A DNA stretch of 64,000 bases from Chitiniphilus shinanonensis DSM 23277 (GTDB lineage: Bacteria > Pseudomonadota > Gammaproteobacteria > Burkholderiales > Chitinibacteraceae): assembly GCF_000374805.1 (NCBI RefSeq), contig NZ_KB895348.1, positions 1-64,000 of the forward strand, given 5' to 3'. Positions 18,681 through 30,858 of the stretch are shown here, piece after piece. Numbering within the stretch: position 1 is the stretch's first letter; each line of letters begins with the position of its first letter. Made by a program: the position numbers and the translations under genes. The notes beneath the pieces were generated by a model. The model searched no databases. It was not told the origin of the DNA and saw only the letters and a program-made list of their open reading frames with translations.

Positions 18681-21600
18681 TCAGGCTCCCACCGTCGCCG
18701 CTTCGGCCGGCGCGGTGTCTTCCAGTTGTTCGATCAGGCAGGTTTCGATCTGCCGCGCCAGCGCGGCGATGGTCGGGGCGCGGAACAGCGTGCCGGGGTG
18801 CGGGGCGACGCCGTACATCTGACGCACCCGCGTCAGCAGCTGGATCGCCAGCAGCGAATCGCCGCCCAGCTCGAACAGGTTGTCGTCGCGTCCCAGGCCG
18901 GCGATGCCCAGGCAGTCGCTCCACAGCGCGGCGAGGTCGGCTTCCAGGCCGTCGGCCGGCGCGGCGTAGGGCGTGGCCAGCGGCGGACGCGGATGGCCGG
19001 CGCGCGCCGGGGCCGGCGCGGCGGCCAGGCGTTCGGCCAGATCCAGCGACGGCTGGCCCGCCAGCAACGGCGCCAGCGGCGCGGTCGAGACCACCGCCTG
19101 GGCGCTGTCCAGGCCGGACAGCAGCGCGTCGAGCAAGGGGCCGGCGTCGCCGGCGGCGATGCCGACGCCGTCGGGCAATTGCTGGCCGGCGGCCATGCCC
19201 AGGCCGCGCCACACGTCCCAATCCACCGCCAGCACCGGCCGCGCCGGAGTGGTGGCCTCGGCCGCCAGCGCGTCGAGGAAGGCGTTGGCGGCGCAGTAGT
19301 CGAACTGGCCGAAGCCGCCGGTCAGCGCGCTCAGCGACGAGCACAGCAGCACGAAATCCACGCCGGACGTAGCCACGCCGGGCGCGGTTTCGGCGTCGAG
19401 CGCGGCCAGCAGTGCGCGCGCGGCCAGCTTGGGCGCCAGCACCGCCTGCGCGGCGGCGGGGTCGCGCCGGGCGACGATGCCGCCGCCCGCCACGCCAGCG
19501 GCATGGATCACGCCATGCAACGCGCCGAAATGGCGGCGGGTGGCGTCGAGCACGGCGGGCCACGCGGCGGGGTCGGTGAGGTCCGCCGCCAGCGGCAGCA
19601 CTTCGGCGCCGGCGGCCTCCAGATCGAGGATGGCTTGCAGCCGTGCCGCCAGCGCGTCGCCGACGGCGATGCATTGCGGCCAGTCGGCGCGCGGCGGCAG
19701 CGGCTGGCGGCCGAGCAGCGCCAGCCGGGCGCCCCAGGCGCCGGCCAGGTGGCGCGCCAATGCCAGGCCGACGCCGCCCAGGCCGCCGCTGATCAGGTAC
19801 ACGCCGCCCTGGCGCAGCCGGGGCGCGGCCGATGCCGGCCACGGCGCGGCTTCGAAATCCTTGTGCCAGCAATGGCGGCCGCGCAGCGCCAGCGGCGACG
19901 GCGCGTCGCCGCGCGCCAGCTCGGCATCCAGCAGGTCGAGCCAGCCGGCTTCGAGTCCGGCCTGCGGCACGGCCACGTCGATCACCCGGCACGCCAGCGC
20001 GGGATATTCCTGGCCCAGCACCTTGCAGCCGCCGCACAGCGCGGCCTTTTCGGCGCACAGCCGCTCGCCGCCGTCCACGTCCTCGACGCCGTCGGCGATC
20101 ACGACGAGCTGCGCGCCGCGCGCGGCGTGGCCGGTGGCGTCCAGCGCCTGGGCCAGCGCCAGCAGGCTGTCGAAGCCGCGCGCCAGCACCAGCCCGGGCG
20201 ATGTCAGCGCGCCGCAGTCGAGGTTCCACAGGTGGACGATGCGGTCGAACGGCCCGGCCTCGTCGAGCAGGCGGGCGAAGTCGTCGCGCTCGCCGGGGCG
20301 CAGCCAATGGCGTTCGCCGTCGCGCCGGCAATCGGCCCCGGGCGAGGCCAGCGTCACCCGCCGCCCGGCCGCGCGCCAGCGGGCGGCCAGCGCGTCGGCG
20401 ACGCCGAGGTCGTCGGCCAGCAGCAACACGCTGCCCGGCACCGGCGCCGTGGCGGTCGCCGTGGCGCCCAGTCGCCGCCACAGCGGCCGGTACAACCAGC
20501 CGGCGATGCCGGCCGGACGCGCGGCCTGGGCTGGCGCGGCGGCCGCTGCCACCCAGTACGACGCGTGCTCGAACGGATAGCCCGGCAGCGGCACGCGCCG
20601 GCTGCCGCTGGCGTGGCGCGCCAGCGCGTCCAGCTCCAGCCCGGCCACCCACAGTTGCGCCAGCGCGCGCAGCGGCTGGCGGCCGTTGTGCGCGGCGCGC
20701 TCGGGATGGCACTGGCTGGCGACGGCCGGGCGGCCGGCCAGCGCGGGATGGCGCCGCGCCAGCGCGCTCAGCGTGTCGCCGGGGCCCACTTCCAGCGGCA
20801 GGCGGTCGGCGCGTTCCAGCACGGTGGCCAGGCCGTCGGCGAAGCGCACGGTGCCGCGCAGGTGGCGCAGCCAGTAATCGGGGTCGCACGCCGTCGCGGC
20901 GTCGAGCCAGCCGCCGCTGACGTTGGAAACCAGCGGGATGCGCGGCGGATGCAGCGTCACGCCGGCCAGCACCGCGCGGAACGGTTCGAACATCGGCTCG
21001 ACCAGTGCCGAGTGGAAAGCGTGCGACACGCGCAGTCGGCGCAACGCCACGCCGCGCGCGGCGAAGGTGCGCTCGGCGGCGTCGATGGCGTCGGCCGGGC
21101 CGGCCAGCACGCACAGGTCGGGCGCGTTGACGGCGGCCAGGTCGCAGCCGGCGGGCATGGCGGCCAGCAGTTCGCGCTCGGGCAGGCCCACCGCCAGCAT
21201 GGCGCCGGGCGGGCAGTCCTGGAGCAACCGGCCGCGCGCGGCGACCAGCGCCAGCGCGTCGTCCAGCGAGAACACGCCGGCGACGCAGGCGGCCACGTAT
21301 TCGCCGATGCTGTGCCCCAGCAGCGCGTCGGGGCGCGCGCCCCAGCTCAGCCACAGTTGCGCCAGCGCGTATTCCTGCACGAACAGCGCCGGCTGGGTCA
21401 GCGCGGTGCGGGCGAGGCGGGCCGCGGCGTCGGCCTCGTCGCCGGGCGCGGGATGGAACAGCGTGCGCAGGTCCAGCCCGAGCAACGGTTGCAGCCGTTC
21501 GCAGCAGGCGTCGACGGTGTCGCGGAACACCGGCTCGGCACGGTACAGCGCCCGGCCCATGCCGGGATGCTGGGCGCCCTGCCCCGGGAACAGCAGCGCC

Positions 21601-23237
21601 AGTCCGGGCCGGGCCGACAATGCGCTGCCTTCGAAGCGCTCGCCCGCCCCCTCGCCGCCCCCCTCGCCGGCGAGTGCGGCGACGGCGGCGGTGCGGTCGT
21701 CGGCCAGCACCGCCAGACGCCGGGCGAAGCGCTTGCGGCCGACGCGCAGGGTGTGGGCGGCGTCGGTCAGCGCCGGGGAATCCGGCTGCGCCAGGGCGGT
21801 GGCCAGCCGGGCGGCGGCGGCGGCGCGCGCGGCCTCGCTGCGCGCCGACACCAGCAGCAACTGGGTGCGTTCGGGCGGCGGCGACGGCGCCTGCTCCGGC
21901 GCTTCCTCCAGCACGGCGTGCACGTTGGTGCCGCCCATGCCGAAGGCGCTGAGCCCGGCGCGGCGCGGGGTGGCGCCGGCGGGCCACGGCCGGGCGACGG
22001 TGTTGACCTGGAACGGGCTGTTGGCGAAGTCGATGCGCGGGTTGGGCTGCTCGAAGTTGAGGCTGGGCGGCAGGGTGCGGTGCGCCAGCGCCAGCGTGGT
22101 CTTGATCAGGCCGGCGACGCCGGCGGCGGCGTCCAGGTGGCCGATGGCGGTCTTGAGCGAGCCGATGGCGCAGTAGCCCAGGCGCGGGGTGGTGCGGCGG
22201 AACGCCTGGGTCAGCGCGGCGATCTCGATCGGGTCGCCCAGCGCGGTGCCGGTGCCGTGCGCCTCGACGTAGCCGATGGAATCGGCTGTCACTTCGGCGA
22301 TCGCCTGCGCGGCGAGGATCACTTCGGCCTGGCCGTTCACGCTGGGCGCGGTGTAGCCCACCTTGTCGGCGCCGTCGTTGTTCAGCGCGCTGCCCTTGAT
22401 CACGGCGTGCACGGTGTCGCCGTCGGCCAGGGCGTCGGCCAGACGCTTGAGCACCACCACGCCGCTGCCGCTGCCGATGGCGGTGCCGGCGGCGCGGGCG
22501 TCGAAGGCGCGGCAATGGCCGTCGGGCGAGAGGATGGCGCCCTGCTGGTAGCGATAGCCGCCGCCCTGGTGCAGGTTGAGCCACACGCCGCCGGCCAGCG
22601 CGACGTCGGCCTCGTAGTGGAGCAGGCCGCGGCACGCCAGGTGCACCGCCACCAGCGAGGTGGAGCACGCGGTCTGCACCGATACCGCCGGGCCGCGCAG
22701 GTCGAGCTTGTAGGCGACGCGGGTGGCCAGCGAATCCTTGTCGTTGCCGTTGAGCGCGCCGAGGAAGGTGGCGATGTCGCGGCTGGCGTCGGCCGCCAGC
22801 GCGGGCAGCAGGTGGCGCGTCAGGTAGAGGTTGGCGCCGCTGCCGGCGTAGACGCTGACGGTGCCGGCGGCCGTCGGGTCGCCGTAGCCGGCGTGCTCCA
22901 GCGCGTGCCACGCGGTCTCCAGGAACACCCGCTGCTGCGGGTCGAGCTGTTCGGCGTCGCGCGGGGTATAGCCGAAGAAGCCGGCGTCGAAGTGCGCCAT
23001 GCCGTCGAACACGATGCCGGCCTTGACGTAGGCCGGGTCGGCCAGCAGCTCGTCGGGCACGCCGTGCCGGCGCAGCGCGTCGTCGTCGAAGTGGCGCACC
23101 GCTTCGACGCCGTCGCGCAGGTTGCGCCAGAAGGCGTCCAGGTCGTCGGCGCCGGGAAAGCGCCCGGCCATGCCGACGATGGCGATCTCCATGCCGTTGG
23201 CGGCGTCGAGCGGGGCGTCGCTGTGGCGTGCGTTCAT
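18681..23237 (-). CDS. Type I PKS module, KS-AT(malonyl)-KR-ACP
   Basis: A 1518-residue modular polyketide synthase starting [29 protein letters not shown]. The ketosynthase has its Cys in TACSTSL and His residues in [14 protein letters not shown] and [12 protein letters not shown]. The acyltransferase has GHSIGEY and a later [12 protein letters not shown], the HAFH signature of malonyl-CoA selectivity. The ketoreductase has GGLGGVG for NADPH and the Ser/Tyr/Asn set in LCSSLSA and FDYCAANAF. It lacks the LDD motif (HAAGVAGG instead), which suggests an A-type alcohol. No dehydratase or enoylreductase is seen. The carrier domain has [12 protein letters not shown] near the C-terminus. It adds one reduced two-carbon unit to the amino acid loaded by the FAAL-NRPS, predicting a statine-like beta-hydroxy-gamma-amino acid. 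Start 23237 overlaps the upstream stop (ATGA) and has AAAGGA ahead of it. Confidence 0.94.
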   Translation of the reverse strand: MNARHSDAPLDAANGMEIAIVGMAGRFPGADDLDAFWRNLRDGVEAVRHFDDDALRRHGVPDELLADPAYVKAGIVFDGMAHFDAGFFGYTPRDAEQLDPQQRVFLETAWHALEHAGYGDPTAAGTVSVYAGSGANLYLTRHLLPALAADASRDIATFLGALNGNDKDSLATRVAYKLDLRGPAVSVQTACSTSLVAVHLACRGLLHYEADVALAGGVWLNLHQGGGYRYQQGAILSPDGHCRAFDARAAGTAIGSGSGVVVLKRLADALADGDTVHAVIKGSALNNDGADKVGYTAPSVNGQAEVILAAQAIAEVTADSIGYVEAHGTGTALGDPIEIAALTQAFRRTTPRLGYCAIGSLKTAIGHLDAAAGVAGLIKTTLALAHRTLPPSLNFEQPNPRIDFANSPFQVNTVARPWPAGATPRRAGLSAFGMGGTNVHAVLEEAPEQAPSPPPERTQLLLVSARSEAARAAAAARLATALAQPDSPALTDAAHTLRVGRKRFARRLAVLADDRTAAVAALAGEGGGEGAGERFEGSALSARPGLALLFPGQGAQHPGMGRALYRAEPVFRDTVDACCERLQPLLGLDLRTLFHPAPGDEADAAARLARTALTQPALFVQEYALAQLWLSWGARPDALLGHSIGEYVAACVAGVFSLDDALALVAARGRLLQDCPPGAMLAVGLPERELLAAMPAGCDLAAVNAPDLCVLAGPADAIDAAERTFAARGVALRRLRVSHAFHSALVEPMFEPFRAVLAGVTLHPPRIPLVSNVSGGWLDAATACDPDYWLRHLRGTVRFADGLATVLERADRLPLEVGPGDTLSALARRHPALAGRPAVASQCHPERAAHNGRQPLRALAQLWVAGLELDALARHASGSRRVPLPGYPFEHASYWVAAAAAPAQAARPAGIAGWLYRPLWRRLGATATATAPVPGSVLLLADDLGVADALAARWRAAGRRVTLASPGADCRRDGERHWLRPGERDDFARLLDEAGPFDRIVHLWNLDCGALTSPGLVLARGFDSLLALAQALDATGHAARGAQLVVIADGVEDVDGGERLCAEKAALCGGCKVLGQEYPALACRVIDVAVPQAGLEAGWLDLLDAELARGDAPSPLALRGRHCWHKDFEAAPWPASAAPRLRQGGVYLISGGLGGVGLALARHLAGAWGARLALLGRQPLPPRADWPQCIAVGDALAARLQAILDLEAAGAEVLPLAADLTDPAAWPAVLDATRRHFGALHGVIHAAGVAGGGIVARRDPAAAQAVLAPKLAARALLAALDAETAPGVATSGVDFVLLCSSLSALTGGFGQFDYCAANAFLDALAAEATTPARPVLAVDWDVWRGLGMAAGQQLPDGVGIAAGDAGPLLDALLSGLDSAQAVVSTAPLAPLLAGQPSLDLAERLAAAPAPARAGHPRPPLATPYAAPADGLEADLAALWSDCLGIAGLGRDDNLFELGGDSLLAIQLLTRVRQMYGVAPHPGTLFRAPTIAALARQIETCLIEQLEDTAPAEAATVGA

Positions 23238-26200
23238 GTGGGGGTCCTTTCCAGGTTGGGGCGGCGTTGCAGGGCGGCGCGCTGGCGGCGGGCGCGCTGG
23301 TCCGCCTGGTCGAGCGCGCCGGCCGGCTGCGCGGCGCCGTGTTCGAGGAAGCCGGCCAGCGCGGCGATGCTGGGGTACTGGAACAGCTCGACCACGCTGG
23401 GCGCGCGGCCCAGGGTGTCGGCGATGCGGCGCTGCGCGCTCAGCAGCAGCAGCGAATGGCCGCCCAGCTCGAAGAAGCTGGCGTGCCGGCCGACCCGCGC
23501 CACGCCCAGCAGCTCGGACCAGATCGCCGCCAGCGCCTGCTCGGTGTCGCCCTGCGGCGCCGCGTATTCGCCACTGGCCGTCACTTCGGCCGCCGGCAGC
23601 GCCTTGCGGTCGACCTTGCCGTTGGGGTTGAGCGGCAGCGTGTCGAGCACCACCAGCGCGCTGGGCACCATGTAGTCGGGCAGTTGCGTGGCCAGGGCGG
23701 CGCGCAAGGCGGTCGGGTCGAGCACAGCGCGTAGCGCGGTTTGATCGAACGGTTGATCGGCATGCGGCGATATATAGCCCACCAGCCGTACCCCGGCCGC
23801 CCCGCTGCCGGCGGGGCCCGGCTGGGCCACCACCACCGCTTCGCGCACGCCGGGCTGCGCCAGTAGTTGCGCCTCCACCTCGCCCAATTCGATGCGCAAG
23901 CCGCGGATCTTGATCTGGTGGTCGATGCGGCCCAGGTATTCCAGCTGGCCGTCGCCGTTCCAGCGCACCAGGTCGCCGGTGCGGTACAGCCGCCCGCCTC
24001 CTCGGTGGTCGGCCCCCCCATCGAACGGGTCGGCGACGAAGCGTTCGGCGGTCAGGCCCGGCCGGCCGAGGTAGCCGCGCCCCAGGCCCAGGCCGCCCAG
24101 GTACAGTTCGCCGGGCACGCCGGGCGGCACCGGGTTGAGGTCGGCGTCGAGCACGCGGGTGATGGTGTCGCTGATGGGTCTGCCGATCGGCACGTTGCTG
24201 CCGCCATCGGCGCGGCAGGTCCAGTGGGTGACATGGATGGTGGTCTCGGTCGGGCCGTAGAGGTTTTGCAGGCTGATGCCGGGCAGCCGTTGCAGGGCCT
24301 CGCGCTGGGTGCCGGGCGGCATGGCCTCGCCGCCGCAGATCACGTAGCGCAGGCGGGTGCGGCCTTCGATGCCGCGATGGGCGAGGAAGGCCTGCAACAT
24401 GGCGGGCACGAAGTTGAGCGTGGTGACCTGGTGGCGCTCGATCAGGCGCACGATGCGCTCGGGGTCGCGCTGGTCGCCCGGTTGCGCCACCACCAGCCGC
24501 ACGCCGGTGGTCAGCGGCCAGAACAGCTCCCACACCGAGACGTCGAAGCCGAACGGCGCCTTGTGCAGCACCGTGTCGCCCGGCCCGAGGGCGTAGGCGT
24601 CCTGCATCCAGCGCATGCAGCTGGTGAGCGAGCGGTGGCGGTTGGCGGCGCCCTTGGGGCGGCCGGTGGAGCCGGAGGTATAGATCACGTAGGCGAGCTG
24701 TTCGCCGTGCACCGGCACGCCGGGATCGTCGTCGCGCGCGGCGGACAGGTCGAGCGTATCCAGCGTCAGCACCGGCACGCCGGCCGGCGCACTCAGCAGA
24801 TTCAGCAGGCGTTGCTGGGTCAGCAGCAGCGAGATGCCGCTGTCGGCGGCCATCCAGGCGAGCCGCTCGGCGGGGTAGTCCGGGTCGAGCGGCACGTAGG
24901 CGGCGCCGGCCTTGAGGATGGCCAGCAGGCCGACCACCAGTTCCACCGAACGCTCCAGCGCCACGCCGACGCGCGCCTCGGGGCGCAGGCCCAGGCCGAT
25001 CAGGTGGTGCGCCAGCCGGTTGGCGCGGCGCTCCAGTTCGCCGTAGCTGAGCTGGACATCGCCGAACAGCAGCGCCACGGCGTCGGGCTGGCGCCGGGCG
25101 TGCCAGGAAAACATCCGGTGCACCGGCTGGTTGTCGGGATAACGCAGCGCGTTGTCGCCCCACTCGCGCAGCTGTTGCCGCTCGTCGTCGTCGAGCAGCG
25201 CCACGTCGCCGACGGCGGTCCGCGGCGCGTCGGCCAGCGCGGCGAGCAGGCGCAGGTAGTGGCGGCCCAGGCGGGCGATGGTGGCGGGCTCGAACAGTTC
25301 GGCGGCATGGATCAGTTCCAGCGCCAGCGCGCCGTCGGCCGCTTCGCGCGCTTCCAGCGTCAGTTCGAACTGGGCGTGCTGCGCCGGCGGGACTTCGCGC
25401 CGCACCGTCAGGCCGGGCAGCCGCGCCAGCGCGCCCAGGTCTTCGCTGATGTGGTTGAACATCACCTGGAACAACGGGGTGTGGCTGAGGCTGCGCTCGG
25501 GCTGCAAGGCGGACACCAGTTGCTCGAACGGCAGGTCCTGGTGCGCCTGGGCGCCCAGCGCGGTGTGGCGTACCTGCGCCAGCAGCTCGGCCAGCGGCAG
25601 GCGGCCGTGCACCTCGGCGCGCAGCACCTGGGTGTTGACGAAGAAGCCGATCAGCCCGGCCAGCCCCGGATGGTGGCGGTTGGCGACCGGCACGCCGACG
25701 CGCAGGTCGCGCTGGCCGGTATGGCGATGCAGCAGCGCCTGCCACGCGGTCAGCAGCACCATGAACAGCGTGGCGCCCTCGGCCTGGGCGGTGCGGCGCA
25801 GCGCGGCCAGCAGCGGCGCCGGCACGGCGATGCCGTGGCGCGCGGCGCGGTAGCCGGCCTGCGGGCGACGCGGGTGGTCGGTGGCGAGCGCCAGCACCGG
25901 CTGCTCGTCGCCCGGCCGGTCGCAGAGCTGGCCGCGCCACCAGTCCAGTTGCCGGGCGGCGACGCCGGACGCCAGCCAGTCGCGCTGCCAGGCGGCGAAG
26001 TCGGCGTACTGCACCGCCAGCGGCGCGAACGGCGCCAGCGCGACGCCCCCGGCATGGGCCTGGTGCGCCAGGTAGCGTTCTGCGAGTTGGTCGAGCATCA
26101 CCTGCATCGACACGCCATCGGCGGCGATGTGGTGCACGGTGACGGCGAGCAGGTGCTCGGCGGTGTCCAGGCGGATGAGCGCGGCGCGCAGCAGTGGGCC

Positions 26201-28693
26201 GCGCGTCAAGTCGAACGGCTGGTCGTGCTGCGCCTGGATGGCGGCGTCGGCGCGCGCACGGCGCTGGCCGGCCGGGGTGTCGGCGAGGTCGATCAACGCC
26301 AGTGCCAGCGGCTCGGGCGGCTGCACGTATTGGGCGACGCCGCCGTCGGCGTCCTGGCGGAACACGCTGCGCAGCGCTTCGTGGCGGGCGATCAGGTCGT
26401 CGAACGCGGCCTGCAACGGCGCGGCGTCCAGCGCGCCGCTCAGCCGCAGCACGCCGCTGAGGTGGTAGGCGGTGCCCTGGCGGTCGAGCTGCCACAGGAA
26501 CCACTGGCGTTCCTGCGCAGGCGACAGCGGCAGCGGGCCGTGGCGGCGCGCGGCCGGCAGCGCGGCGATGGCGGGCGGCGCGGCGTGGTCGCCGGCGGTG
26601 CGCAGCCGTTGCAGCGCCTGCGCCAGCGGCGCCAGCCGCGGTTGTTCGAACAGCAGCGACAGCGGCAGCGCCACGCGCCAGCGCTCGGCCACCAGCGCGG
26701 CCAGTTGCACCGCGGCCAGCGAGTTGCCGCCCTGGGTGAAGAAGTGGGCGTCGGGGCCGAGTGGCGCATCCGCCGGCAGGCGCAGCGCCTGGCGCCACAG
26801 CCCGGCCAGGTCGGCGGTGAATGGATCGAGCGCGGCGCGAGCGGTGGGATCGAGCGCGGCGCGAGCCGCGGGATCGAGCGCGGCGTGGGCGGTGGCGTCG
26901 AGCGCGGCGCGGGCGGGATCGGGCGCGCCGGCCGGGACGGCGTCGGCGTCGGTTTCGCTTTGCACCAGCGCGCCGAATTCGTGGATGGCCCAGGCATCGA
27001 GGCTGCGTTCCTGCCAGCCCTGGCGGCAGGCGCTGCGTTGCAGCTTGCCGCTGGAGGTCTTGGGCAGCGCGCCGGGGTTGAGCAGCACCACCACCGACAG
27101 CGGTTCGCCGCACAGTTCGCTGACCACGGCGCTGAGCACCTGCACCAGCGACTGCGGGGCGATCAGCTTCTGCATGCCGCGCGACAGTTCGGCGGCGACG
27201 CCGATGCCCTCGCCATCCGGCCCGCTGACGGCGAACGCGGCGACGCGGCCCTTGCGCACGGCCTCGACCTCGCTCTCGATGGCGCGCTCGATGTCCTGCG
27301 GATACAGGTTGTGCCCGCGCACGATGATCAGGTCCTTGCGCCGCCCGGTGATGTAGAGCTGGCCGTGGTGGACGAAGCCCAGGTCGCCGGTGCGCAGCCA
27401 GCGCCGGCCGTCGCGCTCGACGAAGGTGTCGCGGGTGGCGTCGGGCCGCCCCCAGTAGCCGCTGGCGATGCTGGGGCCGGCGGCCCAGACCTCGCCGACG
27501 TGGCCGGCGCCGACGGGCGCCAGGGTGGCCGGGTCGACGATGTCGATGGCGTGCTCGCTCGGGGCGTGGCCGCAGCCGACCAGCAGCGGCGCGTCGGCGG
27601 CGGCCTCGACACGGCCCTGCGCCAGCGCGTCGCTGGCGAAACCGTGGGCGACGATGCCGGCCCCGCGCACGCCGCCGCTGACGAACAGCGTGGCCTCGGC
27701 CAGGCCGTAGCACGGGTAGAGCGCGTCGGCGGCGAAGCCCACCGGGGCGAAGCGCTCGGCGAAGCCGGCGAGGGTGTCGTGGCGCACCGGCTCGGCGCCG
27801 GAGAACGCCACCCGCCAGCTCGACAGGTCGAGCGCTTCGAGCTGGGCGTCGTTCAGCCGCTCCAGGCACAGCCGGTAGGCGAAGTCGGGGCCGCCGCTGA
27901 GGGTGCCGCGATGGCGCGAGATCGCCTCCAGCCAGCGCGCCGGGCGCTCCAGGAAGAAGCGCGGCGTCATCAGCACCAGCTTGATGCCGCGATGGATCGG
28001 CTGGAGCATGCCGCCGATCAGGCCCATGTCGTGGAACAACGGCAGCCACGAGACGAAGACGTCGTCGTCGCCGACGCCCAGCCCCTGTTCGATGGCGCGC
28101 TCGTTGGCCATCAGGTTGCCGTGGCTGACCATCACGCCCTTGGGCGCGGAGGTGGAGCCGGAGGTGTATTGCAGGAAGGCGATGTCCTCGTCGCGCGGGG
28201 CGTGCTCGATCCAGTCGTCGGCGCGGTGCTCGCCGGGCTGGTCGACGGCGAGCACCGATACCTGCGGCAGGCGGTGGGCCGCGGCCTCGACCAGCGGACG
28301 CATGGTCTCGACGGTGAGGATGCAGCAGGCGCGCGCGTCGGCGGCGATGCCCAGCAGGCGGGCCACGTGCTGCGGGCGCGACGATTCGGGCGGGAACACC
28401 GGCACCGCCACCATGCCGGCGTACAGGCAGGCGAAGAAGGCGACGACGTAGTGGTCGTCGTTGTCGAGCAGCAGCAGCGCGCGCTCGCCGGGGCCGAAGC
28501 GGCGTTGCAGCGTGGCGGCCAGCGCGCGCACCCGCGCGTCCAGCGTGGCGTAGTCGATGGCGCGGTCCACGGGCCGGCCGTCGTGCTCGTCCACCACCAC
28601 CAGGGCGGTGTCGGCGGGGCGCGCGCGCGCCAGTTGGCGCAGGTGTCCGACGAAATGGGCGGGATGGCGGCGCGGGGCCGGTTGGGCGTTCAT
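23234..28693 (-). CDS. Loading protein: fatty acyl-AMP ligase-ACP-C-A-T
   Basis: An 1819-residue hybrid that starts the lipopeptide. Residues 1 to about 590 form a fatty acyl-AMP ligase, with [12 protein letters not shown] near 179 and [20 protein letters not shown]. An Ala/Asp-rich linker of octapeptide repeats follows near 590-625, then an ACP ([11 protein letters not shown] near 655). C has HHIAADG near 855. A has [11 protein letters not shown] near 1340 and a pocket reading DVWNIGLIHK, seven of ten identical to the Thr code and six of ten to Ser, so a Thr/Ser-type residue is likely but not certain. T has GGHSLLLL near 1743. The ligase activates a free fatty acid and passes it to the ACP, and C joins it to the first amino acid. 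Start 28693 is preferred over ATG 28708 because GAGAACCCCAG precedes it, matching the spacing at the hydroxylase gene (GAGGAACCCAG). Confidence 0.93.
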   Translation of the reverse strand: MNAQPAPRRHPAHFVGHLRQLARARPADTALVVVDEHDGRPVDRAIDYATLDARVRALAATLQRRFGPGERALLLLDNDDHYVVAFFACLYAGMVAVPVFPPESSRPQHVARLLGIAADARACCILTVETMRPLVEAAAHRLPQVSVLAVDQPGEHRADDWIEHAPRDEDIAFLQYTSGSTSAPKGVMVSHGNLMANERAIEQGLGVGDDDVFVSWLPLFHDMGLIGGMLQPIHRGIKLVLMTPRFFLERPARWLEAISRHRGTLSGGPDFAYRLCLERLNDAQLEALDLSSWRVAFSGAEPVRHDTLAGFAERFAPVGFAADALYPCYGLAEATLFVSGGVRGAGIVAHGFASDALAQGRVEAAADAPLLVGCGHAPSEHAIDIVDPATLAPVGAGHVGEVWAAGPSIASGYWGRPDATRDTFVERDGRRWLRTGDLGFVHHGQLYITGRRKDLIIVRGHNLYPQDIERAIESEVEAVRKGRVAAFAVSGPDGEGIGVAAELSRGMQKLIAPQSLVQVLSAVVSELCGEPLSVVVLLNPGALPKTSSGKLQRSACRQGWQERSLDAWAIHEFGALVQSETDADAVPAGAPDPARAALDATAHAALDPAARAALDPTARAALDPFTADLAGLWRQALRLPADAPLGPDAHFFTQGGNSLAAVQLAALVAERWRVALPLSLLFEQPRLAPLAQALQRLRTAGDHAAPPAIAALPAARRHGPLPLSPAQERQWFLWQLDRQGTAYHLSGVLRLSGALDAAPLQAAFDDLIARHEALRSVFRQDADGGVAQYVQPPEPLALALIDLADTPAGQRRARADAAIQAQHDQPFDLTRGPLLRAALIRLDTAEHLLAVTVHHIAADGVSMQVMLDQLAERYLAHQAHAGGVALAPFAPLAVQYADFAAWQRDWLASGVAARQLDWWRGQLCDRPGDEQPVLALATDHPRRPQAGYRAARHGIAVPAPLLAALRRTAQAEGATLFMVLLTAWQALLHRHTGQRDLRVGVPVANRHHPGLAGLIGFFVNTQVLRAEVHGRLPLAELLAQVRHTALGAQAHQDLPFEQLVSALQPERSLSHTPLFQVMFNHISEDLGALARLPGLTVRREVPPAQHAQFELTLEAREAADGALALELIHAAELFEPATIARLGRHYLRLLAALADAPRTAVGDVALLDDDERQQLREWGDNALRYPDNQPVHRMFSWHARRQPDAVALLFGDVQLSYGELERRANRLAHHLIGLGLRPEARVGVALERSVELVVGLLAILKAGAAYVPLDPDYPAERLAWMAADSGISLLLTQQRLLNLLSAPAGVPVLTLDTLDLSAARDDDPGVPVHGEQLAYVIYTSGSTGRPKGAANRHRSLTSCMRWMQDAYALGPGDTVLHKAPFGFDVSVWELFWPLTTGVRLVVAQPGDQRDPERIVRLIERHQVTTLNFVPAMLQAFLAHRGIEGRTRLRYVICGGEAMPPGTQREALQRLPGISLQNLYGPTETTIHVTHWTCRADGGSNVPIGRPISDTITRVLDADLNPVPPGVPGELYLGGLGLGRGYLGRPGLTAERFVADPFDGGADHRGGGRLYRTGDLVRWNGDGQLEYLGRIDHQIKIRGLRIELGEVEAQLLAQPGVREAVVVAQPGPAGSGAAGVRLVGYISPHADQPFDQTALRAVLDPTALRAALATQLPDYMVPSALVVLDTLPLNPNGKVDRKALPAAEVTASGEYAAPQGDTEQALAAIWSELLGVARVGRHASFFELGGHSLLLLSAQRRIADTLGRAPSVVELFQYPSIAALAGFLEHGAAQPAGALDQADQRARRQRAALQRRPNLERTPT
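26823..26918. repeat. Four 24-bp tandem repeats encoding an interdomain linker
   Basis: Four units with a 24-base period share the core (A/G)TCGAGCGCGGCG, beginning near 26825, 26849, 26873 and 26897. On the coding strand they give an octapeptide repeat of the type AALDPTAR, varied as AALDATAH and AALDPAAR. The block joins the fatty acyl-AMP ligase to the ACP. Copy number could change by slippage without losing frame. Confidence 0.85.
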
Positions 28694-28728
28694 CTGGGGT
28701 TCTCGCATGGCGTGGGTTCGGGAGCGGA

Positions 28729-29706
28729 TCAGGCGCGGTGGAGGTTGCCGTGCGGCTCGGCCATGGCGACCACCACCTTGCGCGGCCCCTGGAACGGGGC
28801 GCGGGCGTGCGCGGCCAGCATGTTGTCGAGCATCAGCACGTCGCCCTCTTCCCAGCGGAACGACACGGTCTCCTCGTCGAGCACGCGCCGCACTTCGGCG
28901 AACACCTCGTCGGGGATGGCCGAGCCGTCGGCGAAATAGGTGTTGCGCGGCAGGTTGTCCAGGCCGAGCAGTTCCTCCAGCGATTCGCGCACTTCGGCTT
29001 GCAGGTTGGAGACGTGAAACAGGTGCGCCTGGTTGAACCAGACCGTTTCGCCGGTGACGGGATGGGTCTCGATGGCCTGGCACAGCTGGGTGGTGCGCAG
29101 CGCGTCGTCCTCGCCCCAGGCCCAGCGGATGCCGGCGCGGCGGCAATAGGCTTCGACCTCGGCGCGATCGCCGGTGTTGAACACCTGCTGCCACGGCACG
29201 TCGAAATCGCCGTAGTTGCGCACGTAGAGCACGCCGGGCTCGAAGCGGCGGCGGATCGCCTCGGGCATGCGGCGATGGATGGCGCGGCTGTCGGCGATCG
29301 GCGTTTCGCCGCCCTGGGGCGCGGCGGTGACGCAGTGGAACCAGATCTTCATCGGCCACTCGCGGGTGTACGCCTGTTCGTTGTGCAGCGGGATGTGCTG
29401 GTGCGCCGGGTATTCGGTGGAGGTGTAGACGCCGCCGCCGACCGCCGAGCGCGGGGTGGAGCCGAATTCGTAGCTGAGCAGCGGGTGGCCGAAATCGGCG
29501 GCGAACTGGCGGAAATGCTCGACCGTGGGCACGGCGAAGCCGCGCAGCAGCACGCCGCCGACGCGGCGCACTTCGCGCTCGATCCGGCCGCGCAGCCGGG
29601 GCAATGCGGTCTGGAGCGGCTCGCCGGCGAAGTCGGGCTCGATCAGGACCGGCAGTTCCGACGCGGCCGGGCCTCGCCGCGTGAAGCGGATCGATAAATC
29701 GTTCAT
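28729..29706 (-). CDS. SyrP-like Fe(II)/2-oxoglutarate dioxygenase, probable Asp beta-hydroxylase
   Basis: A 325-residue TauD/TfdA-family enzyme, full length. The iron facial triad is visible as His108 and Glu110 (LHNEQAY) and distal His300, with Arg309 ([11 protein letters not shown]) placed to bind 2-oxoglutarate. Enzymes of the SyrP group hydroxylate aspartate held on a peptidyl carrier. Here the only Asp-coding A domain is A1 of the last synthetase (644-7903), so beta-hydroxy-Asp, an Fe(III) ligand, is the expected product. It lies between the thioesterase and the FAAL-NRPS in the operon, 111 bases after the thioesterase stop. The start at 29706 has GAGGAACCCAG directly upstream. Which stereochemical class it belongs to cannot be judged by eye. 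Confidence 0.85.
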   Translation of the reverse strand: MNDLSIRFTRRGPAASELPVLIEPDFAGEPLQTALPRLRGRIEREVRRVGGVLLRGFAVPTVEHFRQFAADFGHPLLSYEFGSTPRSAVGGGVYTSTEYPAHQHIPLHNEQAYTREWPMKIWFHCVTAAPQGGETPIADSRAIHRRMPEAIRRRFEPGVLYVRNYGDFDVPWQQVFNTGDRAEVEAYCRRAGIRWAWGEDDALRTTQLCQAIETHPVTGETVWFNQAHLFHVSNLQAEVRESLEELLGLDNLPRNTYFADGSAIPDEVFAEVRRVLDEETVSFRWEEGDVLMLDNMLAAHARAPFQGPRKVVVAMAEPHGNLHRA

Positions 29707-29817
29707 CTGGGTTCCTCGGTTGGGTCCGGGTTGATGCGCGAGCCGGCCGCCGTCACGCCGGGGCGACGGGCCGGCCGCGACAGGCGCGGGGCCGGGCGGC
29801 GGTGGAGGCTGGGCGCG

Positions 29818-30570
29818 TCATCCAGGTCGGCTCGTCGCGGCGGCGCGCGGCGCGGGCCGGTCGTGGCGCGGTGTGGCGGCCAGCGGCCCCAGCGCGCGCA
29901 CCACGGCGGCGATCACCGCGTCCTCGTGCTGGCGGATGAAGAAGTGGCCGCCGTCGAACCAGTCCAGCGCGAACGAGCCGGTGGTCTCGCCGCCCCAGGC
30001 CTCGACGCTGGCGGCGCCGATGTCGTCCTGGCGGCCGGCGAAGGCGTGGATCGGCAGCGGCAGCAGCGCGGTCTGGCGATAGCTGAAGCTGGCGCAGACG
30101 CGGTAGTCGGCGGCCAGGGTGTCCAGCGTGAGCCGCCGCAATTCCGGGTGCGCCAGCACCGCCTCGGGCGTGCCGCCGTGGCGGCGCAGATCGGCCAGCA
30201 ACGCGGCGTCGTCGAGATCGGCGTAGCGGGCGCTGTCGCGGCGCGACGGCGCGGGGCTGCCCGACACCAGCAACGCCAGCGGCATGGCGCGGCGCGCGGC
30301 GTGCAGCCGGCGCGCGATGCCGTGCGCCAGCAAGGCGCCCATGCTGTGGCCGAACAGCACGTAAGGGCCGCGCGGCTGGATCTCCTGGCACAGCAGGGTG
30401 ACCAGCCGGTCGAAGTCCTCGACGCGGGGTTCGTCCATACGCGCACCGCGCCCCGGCAGTTCCAGCGGCCGCAGCCGCAGCCAGTCGGGCAAGGCGCGGG
30501 GCCAGCGGGCGTACAGGGTGGCGCTGGCGCCCGCGCACGGCAGGGCCAGCAGGTCGATCGGCCGCGACAT
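29818..30570 (-). CDS. External (type II) thioesterase
   Basis: A 250-residue alpha/beta hydrolase of the GrsT/SrfAD type. It opens with LLALPCAGASATLYARW, has the nucleophile elbow in LFGHSMGALLAHGIAR, an Asp in FAGRQDDIGA and a His in DGGHFFIRQHE. Such enzymes hydrolyse mis-loaded acyl groups from carrier domains. Its ATG shares one base with the mbtH stop codon (TGATG), so both come from one transcript. The C-terminal 20 or so residues are Pro/Arg/Ala rich and probably disordered. Confidence 0.9.
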   Translation of the reverse strand: MSRPIDLLALPCAGASATLYARWPRALPDWLRLRPLELPGRGARMDEPRVEDFDRLVTLLCQEIQPRGPYVLFGHSMGALLAHGIARRLHAARRAMPLALLVSGSPAPSRRDSARYADLDDAALLADLRRHGGTPEAVLAHPELRRLTLDTLAADYRVCASFSYRQTALLPLPIHAFAGRQDDIGAASVEAWGGETTGSFALDWFDGGHFFIRQHEDAVIAAVVRALGPLAATPRHDRPAPRAAATSRPG

Positions 30571-30803
30571 CAGCGCGCGGCGTCGGCCTGCTGCGCCATC
30601 CAGTCGCGCAGCGAGCGCGGGCGCATGTCGGTCCAGGTGCGCTCGATGTAGTCCAGCACCTGCTGCTTGTCGCCGCGCACGCCGTCGACGGCGCGCCAGC
30701 CGCCGGGAACGGCCTTCCAGTGCGGCCAGATCGAATACTGTTCCTCGTGGTTGACCAGGACGATGAAGGTCTCGTCGTCGCGGTCGAAACAACTGGTGGT
30801 CAT
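30570..30803 (-). CDS. MbtH-like protein
   Basis: A 77-residue MbtH-family protein: [23 protein letters not shown], then [11 protein letters not shown], then [14 protein letters not shown], holding the three conserved Trp positions. MbtH proteins bind adenylation domains and aid their folding and activity. Start 30803 has GAGGA seven bases ahead. It is the first gene of the biosynthetic operon, 62 bases below a predicted iron-starvation-sigma promoter. Confidence 0.95.
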   Translation of the reverse strand: MTTSCFDRDDETFIVLVNHEEQYSIWPHWKAVPGGWRAVDGVRGDKQQVLDYIERTWTDMRPRSLRDWMAQQADAAR

Positions 30804-30858
30804 GGCAATCCTCGTGCGTGGTGACGGCATTCCACCGGCGGGTTGCGGTGGGCTTGCC

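Noticed and set aside
23238-28049. An upstream extension of the PKS frame
   Set aside because: The extension is low-complexity sequence in the wrong frame of the FAAL-NRPS gene; the PKS begins at 23237 with a ribosome site and KS homology.
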